A program made the position numbers and the translations under genes. A DNA stretch of 64,000 nucleotides from Mariprofundus erugo (GTDB taxonomy: Bacteria > Pseudomonadota > Zetaproteobacteria > Mariprofundales > Mariprofundaceae): positions 1-64,000 of the forward strand of contig NZ_VBRY01000011.1 of NCBI RefSeq assembly GCF_005818865.1, written 5' to 3'. The first letter of the stretch is position 1. Every line of letters starts with the position of its first letter. Of the stretch, positions 41,843 through 50,576 are shown in pieces. Below the pieces are notes generated by a model. It was not told the DNA's origin. It saw only the letters and a list, made by a program, of their open reading frames with translations, and did not search any database.

Positions 41843-42892
41843 ATGTTGAATCATGAGTTCATTGATCTGTTAAAAGTCATTATCCGACAGCCAAGTGTGG
41901 TGGGCGCCGAGCACTCCTTTTTCCGGGTACTACAGCGCGAACTGGAGGAGCGGGGGGCGAAGGTCACCTGGTATGAAGGACTGCTGGTGGCCCAGGGCAG
42001 TGACCCCTTCAGTACGATGTTTTCAGCTCATATTGATCGCCACGGTTTGATATGCACCGGGCCGAATGAGTTTCAGTATGCAGCCTTTGTTTCCGCCAAC
42101 CGAACAGATCTTCTGAATAACTCCGTCTCTGAGGAGCTGATGAGCAAGGTCACCGAGCGATTTCAGTCCGAGCGGGTGTATGCCTATGAGCCGTGGTCCG
42201 GGGTATATCGTGGCAACGGCGTCATTGAACGGGCCTATGTCTGCGAGTTTCGTAACAACCTGATTTTTGAAATTAACGGATTGGCCGATGTCGTTGCCGG
42301 GACACCGATTGCCTTCAAGGACAAGCTGAGACTGCATCAGGGGCGACTGGCCGGCCAGCTGGATAATGTGCTGACTGCTGCCGCACTGGTTCATCTCTTC
42401 AGCCTTGGCTTCAAAGGGACAGCATTTTTTACCGCTCAGGAAGAGGCCGGCAAAAGCTGGCGTTACCTGCTTGAGTGGTTCCGTCGATTCGGAGGCTCCA
42501 CCAATCGATTGTTTGTGGTTGATACCAGTCCGTTTCCCGATATTGAGAGTGCTAATCAGCAGCTGCTGGTGCTGCGGGAAAAGGATGCCAATGCAGCGTT
42601 CAATCCCGAGAGTACCGCACTTATCGAAACGCTGTGCCGGGAAAACGGCTTTAGCTTTCTGTATAAGGACAAATATGTTGAAGCGGAAAACCAGCTCTTG
42701 ATCAGGGCCGGAGAAAAGCCCCGCTCTCTCGGCAGTACCGAAATGGGGCGGGTGATTGCGGCATCCAATGGTCTGGTTGACGGAACCACTATTCAGATTC
42801 CAACGACCGGTTACCACACCATGGAGGAGTCAGCATCGGTGGAGTCAGTCGCAGCGTTTATCAGCATACTCGGCATGTTGTCCGATATCTGA
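41843..42892 (+). CDS. M42-family (glutamyl aminopeptidase-like) metallopeptidase
   Basis: 349 residues. Co-catalytic metal residues are recognisable: His in FSAHIDRHG, Asp in GRLAGQLDNVLTAAA, Glu-Glu in FFTAQEEAG, Asp in FVVDTSPFPD and His near the end in TTGYHTMEES. This order matches the M42/M28 clan aminopeptidases, which form large cytoplasmic tetrahedral assemblies. AAGGCAGGTGAG precedes ATG 41843. Catalytic side chains look complete, so it should be active on short peptides. Confidence 0.82.
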   Translation: MLNHEFIDLLKVIIRQPSVVGAEHSFFRVLQRELEERGAKVTWYEGLLVAQGSDPFSTMFSAHIDRHGLICTGPNEFQYAAFVSANRTDLLNNSVSEELMSKVTERFQSERVYAYEPWSGVYRGNGVIERAYVCEFRNNLIFEINGLADVVAGTPIAFKDKLRLHQGRLAGQLDNVLTAAALVHLFSLGFKGTAFFTAQEEAGKSWRYLLEWFRRFGGSTNRLFVVDTSPFPDIESANQQLLVLREKDANAAFNPESTALIETLCRENGFSFLYKDKYVEAENQLLIRAGEKPRSLGSTEMGRVIAASNGLVDGTTIQIPTTGYHTMEESASVESVAAFISILGMLSDI

Positions 42893-42990
42893 AGCAGCAA
42901 CGCCATCAAGTTAAATTCCCCCTCCTTTGATCACGGCATTCCGGTTAGGGTCTTCGCCCTGAATGGCCGGATTACCTGGCAGGAGAAACC

Positions 42991-43521
42991 ATGCAAACCG
43001 TATGCTTTGATATTATTGCCCTGAACCGTAAGCAGCTGACGCTGAATAAGTGTCCCTGTTGTCAGGCCGAGCTGGATTCCCGTGAGCTTGAGCCATCTTC
43101 GGCATCAGCTGCCTTTTGCCGGCAGGCAGGGAAACCGCTGGTCACCACGTCCCTGAGTACATGTAATGGCTGCGGCTGGTGGGCGGTTCGCGAGTTACGC
43201 GAGGACCATGCCATGTATCATCCACCGGTCGAAGAGTGGCTGGTGATGGATGCATCAAAAATGACCGAGCCTTCGCCACATGCAAGGAAATCAAAGGATT
43301 GCACTGCTCCGTGGGAAAAAGTGCTGGCTGATGAGGGCTTCTGGGCGCCGGCTGTGGCGATTCCCTCCAAAGATGCGGTGCTGCTGTTCGGTGCGGCCCA
43401 GATGCTGTTACCGAAATTGACTACACCCTCCAAAGATGCGGTGGGCGACAAGATTCGCTTTCTGGCGCCGATACTCTTCCCGTTGCTGGTGATACTGTTG
43501 ATTGCGCTGTTTTTCAGTTGA
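42991..43521 (+). CDS. Zinc-ribbon protein with C-terminal membrane anchor
   Basis: 176 residues. Two CxxC pairs (NKCPCCQAEL, with CPCC, and TCNGCGWW), about 40 residues apart, suggest a zinc ribbon. A C-terminal hydrophobic helix (ILFPLLVILLIALFFS) would tail-anchor it. Two short direct repeats, IPSKDAVLLFG and TPSKDAVGDK, are encoded within. Family not recognised. A dispersed element copy begins 12 bp after the stop. Confidence 0.65.
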   Translation: MQTVCFDIIALNRKQLTLNKCPCCQAELDSRELEPSSASAAFCRQAGKPLVTTSLSTCNGCGWWAVRELREDHAMYHPPVEEWLVMDASKMTEPSPHARKSKDCTAPWEKVLADEGFWAPAVAIPSKDAVLLFGAAQMLLPKLTTPSKDAVGDKIRFLAPILFPLLVILLIALFFS

Positions 43522-43533
43522 GCAGCATGCTGT

Positions 43534-43622
43534 TAAGGAGATGCTGATTGATTGCCATCATGCCGGATTGTAGCGGTCGTCCATAGCCAGCCCGGAAACG
43601 CTCGATTCATCATCGCTTGCTA
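43534..43622 (-). repeat. Dispersed element, copy F (internally deleted, reverse orientation)
   Basis: The terminus TAAGGAGATGCTGATTGATTGCC at 43534 is identical to the right end of copy A read backwards. The sequence then jumps to ATGCCGGATTGTAGCGG...CCATAGCC...GGAAACGC and a degraded left end near 43622. About 135 bp of the interior is missing. Confidence 0.75.
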
Positions 43623-43742
43623 TATGGATGCGCTGAATCCCCTGACAACCATTCATGCCGGTCTATACCCATGTGGATCGCGGGTTCGCAATATGGCCCC
43701 AATCCCTTAAACTTTGCTCATCAGAGGCAGCAGGGAGAACAG

Positions 43743-44606
43743 ATGCAACAACGAATCGGATTCATCGGTCTTGGTATTATGGGGCAAGCCATGGCAGCCA
43801 ATATTCTCAAGGCCGGTTTCAGCTTAACCGTCTATAACCGTTCAGCCGAGCGATGCATGCCCCTGGCTGAAATCGGGGCCCATGTGGCAGCCACACCGCA
43901 GGCTGTGGCTGATGCCAGTGATGTTATGATTCTGATGTTAACCGGTCCCGAGGCTGTCGATGCGGTGTTGCACGGGGAGTCCGGCCTGCTTGCCGGAGCA
44001 TGCAAGGGGAAAACTGTGATCAATATGAGCACCGTTCCCCAAAGTTGTTCGCAACAATTAAACCAGCAGCTGCAAGGCCGTGGTATCACATTTGTCGATG
44101 CCCCGGTTTCAGGATCAAAAATACCCGCTCAACAGGGAACCCTGGTGATATTGGCAGGTGGCGCTGAATCTGCAGTGCAGGCGCTGGAGCCATTGTTGCT
44201 CAGTATGGGCAGCCGGGTGATTTACTGTGGCGAGGCCGGGTGCGGCTCTGCCATGAAGCTCGCGATCAATCTGCTGCTGGGCACGATGATGGAAGGGCTG
44301 GCTGAAGCCTCACATCTGGCTGAGGCGTCCGGACTTTCAAGCGCCACATTCTTACAGGCTGTGGCAGCCGGGCCTCTGGCCTGCGGGCTGTTCCGGATCA
44401 AAGAGGAGATGATCATCAACGGTCATTACCCGCCGCAGTTCCCGTTCAGACATATGGCCAAGGACATGCAATTTGTACAGCAGGCTGCTGCAGATCGCGG
44501 AGTTTCACTGCCGGTTGGCAGTCTGCTGGCCGGGATGTTTGATCCGAATGCGCCGGTTGCACTGCTCGATCAGGATTTTGCTGCCGTAAAATGCTTGCTG
44601 CAATGA
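43743..44606 (+). CDS. NAD(P)-dependent beta-hydroxyacid dehydrogenase
   Basis: About 287 residues. The Rossmann start QQRIGFIGLGIMGQAMAANI, the substrate motif FVDAPVSGSKIPAQQGTL and the catalytic Lys region GSAMKLAINLLLG place it in the 3-hydroxyisobutyrate dehydrogenase/tartronate semialdehyde/succinic-semialdehyde (GLYR) reductase family. Cytoplasmic reduction of a short semialdehyde or glyoxylate is expected; the substrate cannot be assigned. ATG 43743 follows AGGGAGAAC. Confidence 0.85.
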   Translation: MQQRIGFIGLGIMGQAMAANILKAGFSLTVYNRSAERCMPLAEIGAHVAATPQAVADASDVMILMLTGPEAVDAVLHGESGLLAGACKGKTVINMSTVPQSCSQQLNQQLQGRGITFVDAPVSGSKIPAQQGTLVILAGGAESAVQALEPLLLSMGSRVIYCGEAGCGSAMKLAINLLLGTMMEGLAEASHLAEASGLSSATFLQAVAAGPLACGLFRIKEEMIINGHYPPQFPFRHMAKDMQFVQQAAADRGVSLPVGSLLAGMFDPNAPVALLDQDFAAVKCLLQ

Positions 44607-44662
44607 ATGCATGCAGAAAAAATCAATCTGGTTTCACCGGGTATAGAGGGTAGCTTCTGGCC

Positions 44663-45733
44663 ATGACCACATCACTTGCCACCGAAACGCCAGTCACCAT
44701 TTCCGCCCGGAATTTTGAGATCATGCTCGATTTTTCGCGTACCGTTTTCAGCCTCAAGGATAATCCGGCCTATCTTGCCGCGCTTGAAACATCGCTTCCG
44801 CATGCTGCGCGCGTGCCCACCCGATGGCCCAGTGTGTTGATGGGATTTGATTTTCATCTGACACCGGCCGGCCCCAGGCTGATTGAAATTAATAATAATG
44901 CCGGTGGTCTTTATATCGGCGATGATCGCTGGTTGCCGCAGATGGAGTCGCATCCCGATATGCCAGGTGATCTGGGCGAACGAATCCTTGCCATGTTTCC
45001 ATCTGACTGGTCCACCATCGCCATTATGGATGAGGATGTGACCCGCCAGTTCATGTATCCGGAGATGTGTGCCTATGCCGACCTGCTTCGCGCCAGCGGC
45101 CGTCAGGCATTTGTGCTCAGCCCGGAGGACCTTGTTCGCGACCACGAGGGTTTGCATTATCGGGGCGAACGCATTGATGCGATCTACAACCGGCATACGG
45201 ACTTTTATCTTGAGGGAGCCGATCTTGCCGAGGTGCGGGCCGCCTATCAGGAAGGCAAGGTGATCATCAACCCGCATCCGCGCAGCTACGCCCTGATCGG
45301 TGATAAAACCCGTATGGTGGACTGGTGGAGGGAAGGACTGCTGGAGAGCTGTCTGGATGCCGGTCAGGTTGCCCTCATTCGCACGGTGACACCATCAACG
45401 CACAGGTTATCGGAGATGGATCGTGAACGTGTCTGGTCGGATCGCAAGGATTGGGTCTTCAAGCCTGCTGCCCGCCATGGCGGCAAGGGCGTGGTCATTG
45501 GTAAAGGCATCAGCCGGGTGCGCTTTGATACGCTTGATCCCGAAGAGACCATTGTACAGCAACTGGTTCCCGCCTCGGAAATTGAGGTTGGCGGGCAAGT
45601 GATGAAGCTGGATATCCGGCTTTATATGCATGGAACCCGCCTGATTGGGATGGCCGGTCGCGCCTGGCGCGGCCAGGTGACCAACTTCCGTGAGCCCGGG
45701 AGTGGCTGGGTTTCATTAACCGTTGAGCATTGA
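44663..45733 (+). CDS. ATP-grasp-like protein
   Basis: 356 residues. The central and C-terminal parts resemble an ATP-grasp ligase: FKPAARHGGKGVVIGKGI (nucleotide-binding Lys/Gly loop), TIVQQLVPASEIEVGG and a metal-site MKLDIRLYMHG. The N-terminal part has LIEINNNAGGLYIGDD, as in glutathionylspermidine-synthase-like proteins. It overlaps the next gene by 11 bp. The genes downstream belong to two glycosyltransferase families often named for arsenosugar biosynthesis, so it may ligate a substrate in the same unknown pathway. Confidence 0.7.
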   Translation: MTTSLATETPVTISARNFEIMLDFSRTVFSLKDNPAYLAALETSLPHAARVPTRWPSVLMGFDFHLTPAGPRLIEINNNAGGLYIGDDRWLPQMESHPDMPGDLGERILAMFPSDWSTIAIMDEDVTRQFMYPEMCAYADLLRASGRQAFVLSPEDLVRDHEGLHYRGERIDAIYNRHTDFYLEGADLAEVRAAYQEGKVIINPHPRSYALIGDKTRMVDWWREGLLESCLDAGQVALIRTVTPSTHRLSEMDRERVWSDRKDWVFKPAARHGGKGVVIGKGISRVRFDTLDPEETIVQQLVPASEIEVGGQVMKLDIRLYMHGTRLIGMAGRAWRGQVTNFREPGSGWVSLTVEH

Positions 45734-46412
45734 ACCATCCATTGCCGTGGTGGTACCACTGCTCAATGAGCGGACTGTTTTACCGGCCCTGCTCGAGCAT
45801 TTATCCACCCTGGGCGCGGATGAGCTCATCATCGTTGATGGTGGCTCCACGGATGGATCATGCGATTTTCTGGCCGCTTCAGGGGTGTGCTGGATCACTT
45901 CGGCGGCGGGACGCAGCACCCAGATGAATGCCGGATCGGCCCTGTGTACATCGGATATACTTCTTTTTATTCATGCAGATACAGTGATTGATTCAGGTCA
46001 TATAATGGCGGTCAGGAAGGCGATAGCAGCGCCTGATATCGTCGGGGGGCGTTTTGATCTGCACTTGTCCGGTTCTCATCCGTTTTTTCGCATCATTGAG
46101 CGGATGATCAACCTGCGCTCACGCCTCTCCGGCATCAGCACAGGAGATCAGTGCATGTTTGTCCGCCGCGCGGTATTCGAACAGCTGGGCGGTTTTGCCG
46201 CCATACCGTTGATGGAGGATATTGATCTCTCCAGGCGTCTCAAACGGACAGGGCGCATTGCCTGTCTGCGCACGCAGGTTATCACCAGCAGCCGTCGCTG
46301 GGAGCAACATGGTATTTTCACCACCATGGTAAGGATGTGGTGGCTCAGGCTGCTGTTCTGGTCGGGTGTACCGGCCGATCGACTGGCCCAAATGTACCGG
46401 CAGGCGCGCTGA
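45723..46412 (+). CDS. TIGR04283-family glycosyltransferase
   Basis: 229 residues, GT2 fold: SIAVVVPLLNERTVLPALL, ELIIVDGGSTDGS, ILLFIHADTVID and MEDIDLSRRLKRTG (DxD-like and ED motifs). The family is annotated as arsenosugar-biosynthesis-associated (TIGR04283) but occurs widely without arsenic genes. Start TTG 45723 lies inside the ATP-grasp gene, with the family motif beginning soon after. The stop shares a base with the next ATG (TGATG). Confidence 0.85.
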   Translation: MSIEPSIAVVVPLLNERTVLPALLEHLSTLGADELIIVDGGSTDGSCDFLAASGVCWITSAAGRSTQMNAGSALCTSDILLFIHADTVIDSGHIMAVRKAIAAPDIVGGRFDLHLSGSHPFFRIIERMINLRSRLSGISTGDQCMFVRRAVFEQLGGFAAIPLMEDIDLSRRLKRTGRIACLRTQVITSSRRWEQHGIFTTMVRMWWLRLLFWSGVPADRLAQMYRQAR

Positions 46413-47041
46413 TGACATATCCGGATGTGCGGGTGATCATCATGTGCAAGGCACCGGTTGCAGGAGCGGTGAAAACACGTTTGCTGGCGCGCTACACAGC
46501 TGCCGAAGCAGCCATGCTGCATGCTGCGATGGCCACCACCGTAATTGAAAGAGCCGTGCGCCTGTTTGATGATGTGGTGGTTGCAGCAGATGATCCATCT
46601 CACCGGTTTTATTCGCAATATACGTGCCCAGTGGTCGCCCAGGGAGAGGGAAACCTGGGCGACAGGATGGGGCGACTGGTGGCACAGGCCTGCGCTGACG
46701 GAGCCGGGGCAGTGCTGCTGCTGGGGACGGATTCGCCGCACATGCCGGATCAGCGGCTGCATCAGGCATATGATGCACTGGCAAACGCAGATGTGGTGGT
46801 GGGGCCGGTGGAGGATGGCGGCTATGATCTGATCGCCATGCATCAACCCTGGCCATTGTTTGCCGGTGTGGCGTGGTCATCCGGTCAGGTTCTGGTGCAG
46901 ACGCAGGCCATCATCGGACAACTCGGCTTGACCTCGCAGCTGCTGGATTACGGTTTTGATATCGATTTTCCTGATGATCTGCTGCGGGCTGAAGGCAGCG
47001 GCTGGTTGGTGCCGGAGTCTGTCCGGCCATTGTTGCGCTGA
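46412..47041 (+). CDS. TIGR04282/DUF2064-family glycosyltransferase
   Basis: 209 residues, nucleotidyltransferase-like GT-A fold: VIIMCKAPVAGAVKTRL at the start, QGEGNLGDRMGRL, LLLGTDSPHMPDQRL and GPVEDGGYDLI. This is the usual partner of TIGR04283. ATG 46412 overlaps the previous stop by one base. Together with the ATP-grasp gene it forms a three-gene coupled operon of unknown product. Confidence 0.85.
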   Translation: MTYPDVRVIIMCKAPVAGAVKTRLLARYTAAEAAMLHAAMATTVIERAVRLFDDVVVAADDPSHRFYSQYTCPVVAQGEGNLGDRMGRLVAQACADGAGAVLLLGTDSPHMPDQRLHQAYDALANADVVVGPVEDGGYDLIAMHQPWPLFAGVAWSSGQVLVQTQAIIGQLGLTSQLLDYGFDIDFPDDLLRAEGSGWLVPESVRPLLR

Positions 47042-47152
47042 TCTCCGGTTTACCAATGGATACAGATTGCGCAGCGTTATGCTCGTGGCTCTGCATGATG
47101 ACTTATATCCTGCAGTGAGCCGCTGGCATCATACCCAGTTTGCGGGAGGTAT

Positions 47153-47782
47153 ATGAACAGACTGATAACATTCGAAGGCGTGGATGGTTGTGGTAAAAGT
47201 ACCCAGCTGAAACTGGCTGCTGCATGGCTGCAATCCCGAGGTGAGCAGGTGGTTACCACATTTGAGCCGGGCGATTCCCCACTCGGTGGAGAGATTCGCC
47301 GTCTGCTGTTGTCCGGTGAGCATCTGCCGGTGGCTGAATGCGAATTATTACTGTTTCTGGCTGATCGGGCCCAGCATGTGCGTAGCAAACTGATGCCGGC
47401 CCTGTCAGATGGGGCCTGGGTGCTGTGTGATCGATTCAGCGATTCAACTCGTGCCTATCAATTGGCAGCTCGCAAACTTGATGCAGCAGGGCTTGAGCCC
47501 ATGCTCCGGTTTGCCGAGTGTGGCATCACCCCGTCATTGACCCTGTGGTTTGATGTGCCGGTGGAAACAGCTGTAGAACGCATGCGTTTGCGGCAGCTGG
47601 CGGGGGAAAAAAGCAGTCGGCTGGATGATGAGGCCGTCTCGTTTCATCAACGGGTTGCGGATGCCTTTGTGCGCCAGGCGGATGCCGAGTCAGAGCGTAT
47701 TGTTCGCATCAATGCGGCGGAGTCGATTGATGAGGTGCATCAGCAGGTGATCGCGATGATCAGCGCACGGTTTCAGCTATGA
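47153..47782 (+). CDS. tmk: Thymidylate kinase
   Basis: 209 residues. P-loop FEGVDGCGKSTQ, substrate motif VLCDRFSDSTRAYQ and lid region RMRLRQLAGEKSSRLDDE. It phosphorylates dTMP to dTDP in the cytoplasm. It overlaps holB by ATGA, the classic tmk-holB pairing. SD GGGAGGT precedes the start. Confidence 0.95.
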   Translation: MNRLITFEGVDGCGKSTQLKLAAAWLQSRGEQVVTTFEPGDSPLGGEIRRLLLSGEHLPVAECELLLFLADRAQHVRSKLMPALSDGAWVLCDRFSDSTRAYQLAARKLDAAGLEPMLRFAECGITPSLTLWFDVPVETAVERMRLRQLAGEKSSRLDDEAVSFHQRVADAFVRQADAESERIVRINAAESIDEVHQQVIAMISARFQL

Positions 47783-48741
47783 GTCATGCGATGGCCGTGG
47801 CCGGTCACGAAGCGGTTGAGGCGCGATTCACCGAGGCAATGGCGCAGGGGCGGTTGCATCACGCCTGGCTGCTATATGGTTTGAAGGGGATCGGCAAGCA
47901 TATGCTGGCTGAGAAGCTGGCCGGTATTATGGTCTGTGAGCATCATTCGGCCTGTGGCCGTTGCCATGGTTGTCTGATGCTGGCTGCCGGTTCCCACCCG
48001 GATGTATATCGCGTGGCTCTGATCGAAGGAAAACGGGATGTGAACATCGAGCAGGTCCGGGAGATGCTCGCGTTTCTTGCCCTGAGTACATCACAGGGTG
48101 AACGCCGGATCGTCATTCTTGATGATGCTGAGCGGATGAATAACCAGGCTGCCAATGCGCTGCTGAAAGGGCTTGAGGAGCCTGCGGCAGGAAGCATGCT
48201 GCTAATGGTCTGCGCCGACTTGATGCGATTGCCTGCCACCATCCGTTCCCGCTGTATGCTGCAACAGTGTACACCGCTTGCCGATGAAACCGTTCGCGGG
48301 ATTCTCTCCTTGCAGTTGGGGGATGATGTGACCCCTGAGCAGCTGACTCTGGCCACTGAACTGGCGAAAGGGTGCCCAGGCACAGTTCATAGCCTGCAGG
48401 ATAAAAAGGTTGCCGGCGCATTGCTCTCCTGGCGACAGCTGGTGCATGAGCTGGCTCAAGCCGATATCGGCATGCTGGAAAACTGGATTGGGCAGTTTGT
48501 CGCCATGGTACCGCATGATCTGATTATCAGTCTGTTACTTGCCCCTGTATATCCGCGTCTGCAACAGGCAGGCGATGCGAAAGGATTCGTCGCCGCTGAA
48601 ACACTGCATCAGGCCGCACATGCCTGTGCCCGCTGGCCAGCCGATGTGGTGCGCAGCAGCCTGCGCGCAGGTCCCACACTGCTGGCCCATGTGATGACGC
48701 TGCGCGCTGCTTTACGCAGTTGTAGCCAGAGCGGACGTTAA
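47779..48741 (+). CDS. holB: DNA polymerase III delta-prime subunit
   Basis: 320 residues. The clamp-loader ATPase fold has a degenerate P-loop (LYGLKGIGKHML), a zinc module (ACGRCHGCLML), the EGKRDVNIEQVREM region, DDAERMNNQAANALLKGLEEP and the TIRSRC motif that senses neighbouring ATP sites. It is part of the gamma-complex that loads the beta clamp. Confidence 0.93.
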   Translation: MSHAMAVAGHEAVEARFTEAMAQGRLHHAWLLYGLKGIGKHMLAEKLAGIMVCEHHSACGRCHGCLMLAAGSHPDVYRVALIEGKRDVNIEQVREMLAFLALSTSQGERRIVILDDAERMNNQAANALLKGLEEPAAGSMLLMVCADLMRLPATIRSRCMLQQCTPLADETVRGILSLQLGDDVTPEQLTLATELAKGCPGTVHSLQDKKVAGALLSWRQLVHELAQADIGMLENWIGQFVAMVPHDLIISLLLAPVYPRLQQAGDAKGFVAAETLHQAAHACARWPADVVRSSLRAGPTLLAHVMTLRAALRSCSQSGR

Positions 48742-48765
48742 CGCTCTGGATGAGAGGGGATGTTG

Positions 48766-48792
48766 CCGTGCGGGCCATTCATGGCCCGCCGG
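48766..48792. terminator. Inverted repeat between convergent holB and outer-membrane gene
   Basis: GCGGGCCAT (48770-48778) pairs with ATGGCCCGC (48781-48789). It lies between two convergent genes and could serve both; it has no long T-run, so intrinsic termination is only probable. Confidence 0.5.
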
Positions 48793-48808
48793 GTTAAGCG
48801 TGCAGGTA

Positions 48809-49372
48809 CTAAAAGCGATAACGGATCGCTGTGGTGAAGACGCTGGCTTCAAGGCCTTTAAAATCGGTAGCCATGGTGGCTGCACTGTTTTTCGGCTTGC
48901 TCATCATGTGTGACCATTCAATACCGGCTGAGTAGTCATCACTGACCCGGTAATCCAGCCCCAGACCATACGCATAGCTGATTCGGTTTTTGGTCTTTTT
49001 GACGCCGCCAGCAGGCTGATAGCTGCAATGGGCGACGGCAAAACCTGCCAGCGCATAACCGGTCAGGGTATCGGTAAAGGCATACTGGGGCTTCAGATAG
49101 TGGGCAACAAATTCCATCCGCTCTTTGGCTGCTCCGGGGGTGGCACCACTGGTGCTGCCGGTGGCGCCGATGCGGACCTCTGCCCCCAGATGTTCACTGA
49201 AATCATGGCCAAGCTGAATATAACCACCGAATACAGCCTTTTTGCTGATACCATTACCGATATTCAGTGCACCGAGGCCAACGCCAACGTAATGCTGACC
49301 TTCGGCCCATACGGGCGTGGCGGTGGTAAGGCCAATGGCGAGAATGGCGAGTTTTGTACCGAGTTTCATCAT
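48809..49372 (-). CDS. Small outer-membrane beta-barrel protein
   Basis: 187 residues. A signal peptide (KLGTKLAILAIGLTTATPVWA) is followed by alternating strands typical of an eight-stranded barrel (HYVGVGLGALNIGNG, AVFGGYIQLGHDF, GLDYRVSDDYSAGIEWSH) and the C-terminal aromatic end TAIRYRF used by the BAM complex. OmpA-like/OmpW-like porin family protein; ligand unknown. It reads convergent to holB and divergent from the exporter operon. Confidence 0.8.
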   Translation of the reverse strand: MMKLGTKLAILAIGLTTATPVWAEGQHYVGVGLGALNIGNGISKKAVFGGYIQLGHDFSEHLGAEVRIGATGSTSGATPGAAKERMEFVAHYLKPQYAFTDTLTGYALAGFAVAHCSYQPAGGVKKTKNRISYAYGLGLDYRVSDDYSAGIEWSHMMSKPKNSAATMATDFKGLEASVFTTAIRYRF

Positions 49373-49607
49373 GACTCCTGAAAGGTTAAGTTGAGCAGCA
49401 GGCTAATCAACAAACAGACGGGGAGAACCGCAGTGGTTACATGGTTATTGATATGCCACAGTCGTAACGGCAAATGCAGGCAGTCCAGTCACTGCTGCAA
49501 GTCTTTGACATTGTAAGCACAGAAGCCTCAAAAACAGAGGCTTGTTCGCGCGCACTGCGACACAGATTCGCTGGCGCTTTTGATACACTCACCTTACACT
49601 AAAGCCC

Positions 49608-50573
49608 ATGAGATTCATGCATTTGCCGCCTTTTGCTGCTGCTTTGCTGGCACTGATGCTGCTGCCCGGCTGCAGTGCTGATGCACCGGATTATTTTCAG
49701 GGCTACCTGGAAGGTGAATATATTCAGATTGCCCCCGAACATGCCGGCCGTATTGAGACGATTGCGGTGACTGACGGGCAGCAGGTGAAAAAAGGGCAGT
49801 GGCTGTTTTCGCTGGATGATGCACATGAGAAGCTGCTACTTGAGCAGGCTATGGCACGTCAGTCCCAGCTGACTGCGATGTTGGCCGATCTTGAAAAGGG
49901 AGCACGCCCGCCTGAAATTGCAGCCCTGCTGGCCGGAAAGCGGGAAGCTGCCGCAGCACTCAGCCAGGCGAAGGATGATCTGGTGCGCCTGCAATCACTG
50001 GCCGGTAAGGATTTCGTTGCAGCCAGTCAGCTTGAGCAGGCCCGCACCCGCGTGATACAGCGGCAGGCAAGTGAAGACCGGCTCGATGCCGAGCTTGCGG
50101 TGGCCAAACTTGGCGGGCGTGAAGACCGCATTCGTGCCGCACGTGCGGAGCTTGCAGTCGCAGAAGCAGCGGTTGCCGATGCCACCCGGCTGCTGGCTGA
50201 AAGTCGAGTGACAGCACCGGCCGATGGGCTGGTGGATCGCCTGATTCGTCGGGTCGGGGAAATCAGTGGGGCCACAGTGCCGGTATTGCGCTTTTTACCG
50301 GCCGGCGATGTGAAGGTGATCTTTTTCGTGCCCGAGGCACTGCGTGCCGGCCTGGAGCCTGGCAGGGAGGTCAGGGTCTCATGCGATGGCTGCGGCCAGC
50401 CGCGCACTGCACGCATCAGCAGGCTGGCCAGTGAGGCAGAGTTCACACCCCCGGTTCTGTTCAACCGTGATAATCGCGACAAACTGATGTTTCGTATTGA
50501 GGCCCGTTACAGTGAGCCGGTTAACCTGACACCGGGGTTGCCGGTGGAAGTACGCCAGAGCCTGAAGCAGTAG
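49608..50573 (+). CDS. HlyD-family periplasmic adaptor lipoprotein of an ABC exporter
   Basis: 321 residues. The lipobox LLPGC gives an inner-membrane lipid anchor. The first lipoyl half is IQIAPEHAGRIETIAVTDGQ, then a long alpha-hairpin (about residues 75-190, including the repeat-like AELAVAEAAVADAT), then the second half VTAPADGLVDRLIRRVGE. It is YbhG-like. Three genes in order (adaptor, ATPase, permease) form an exporter with MFP. Start ATG 49608; 49617 also possible. Confidence 0.85.
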   Translation: MRFMHLPPFAAALLALMLLPGCSADAPDYFQGYLEGEYIQIAPEHAGRIETIAVTDGQQVKKGQWLFSLDDAHEKLLLEQAMARQSQLTAMLADLEKGARPPEIAALLAGKREAAAALSQAKDDLVRLQSLAGKDFVAASQLEQARTRVIQRQASEDRLDAELAVAKLGGREDRIRAARAELAVAEAAVADATRLLAESRVTAPADGLVDRLIRRVGEISGATVPVLRFLPAGDVKVIFFVPEALRAGLEPGREVRVSCDGCGQPRTARISRLASEAEFTPPVLFNRDNRDKLMFRIEARYSEPVNLTPGLPVEVRQSLKQ

Positions 50574-50576
50574 CGC

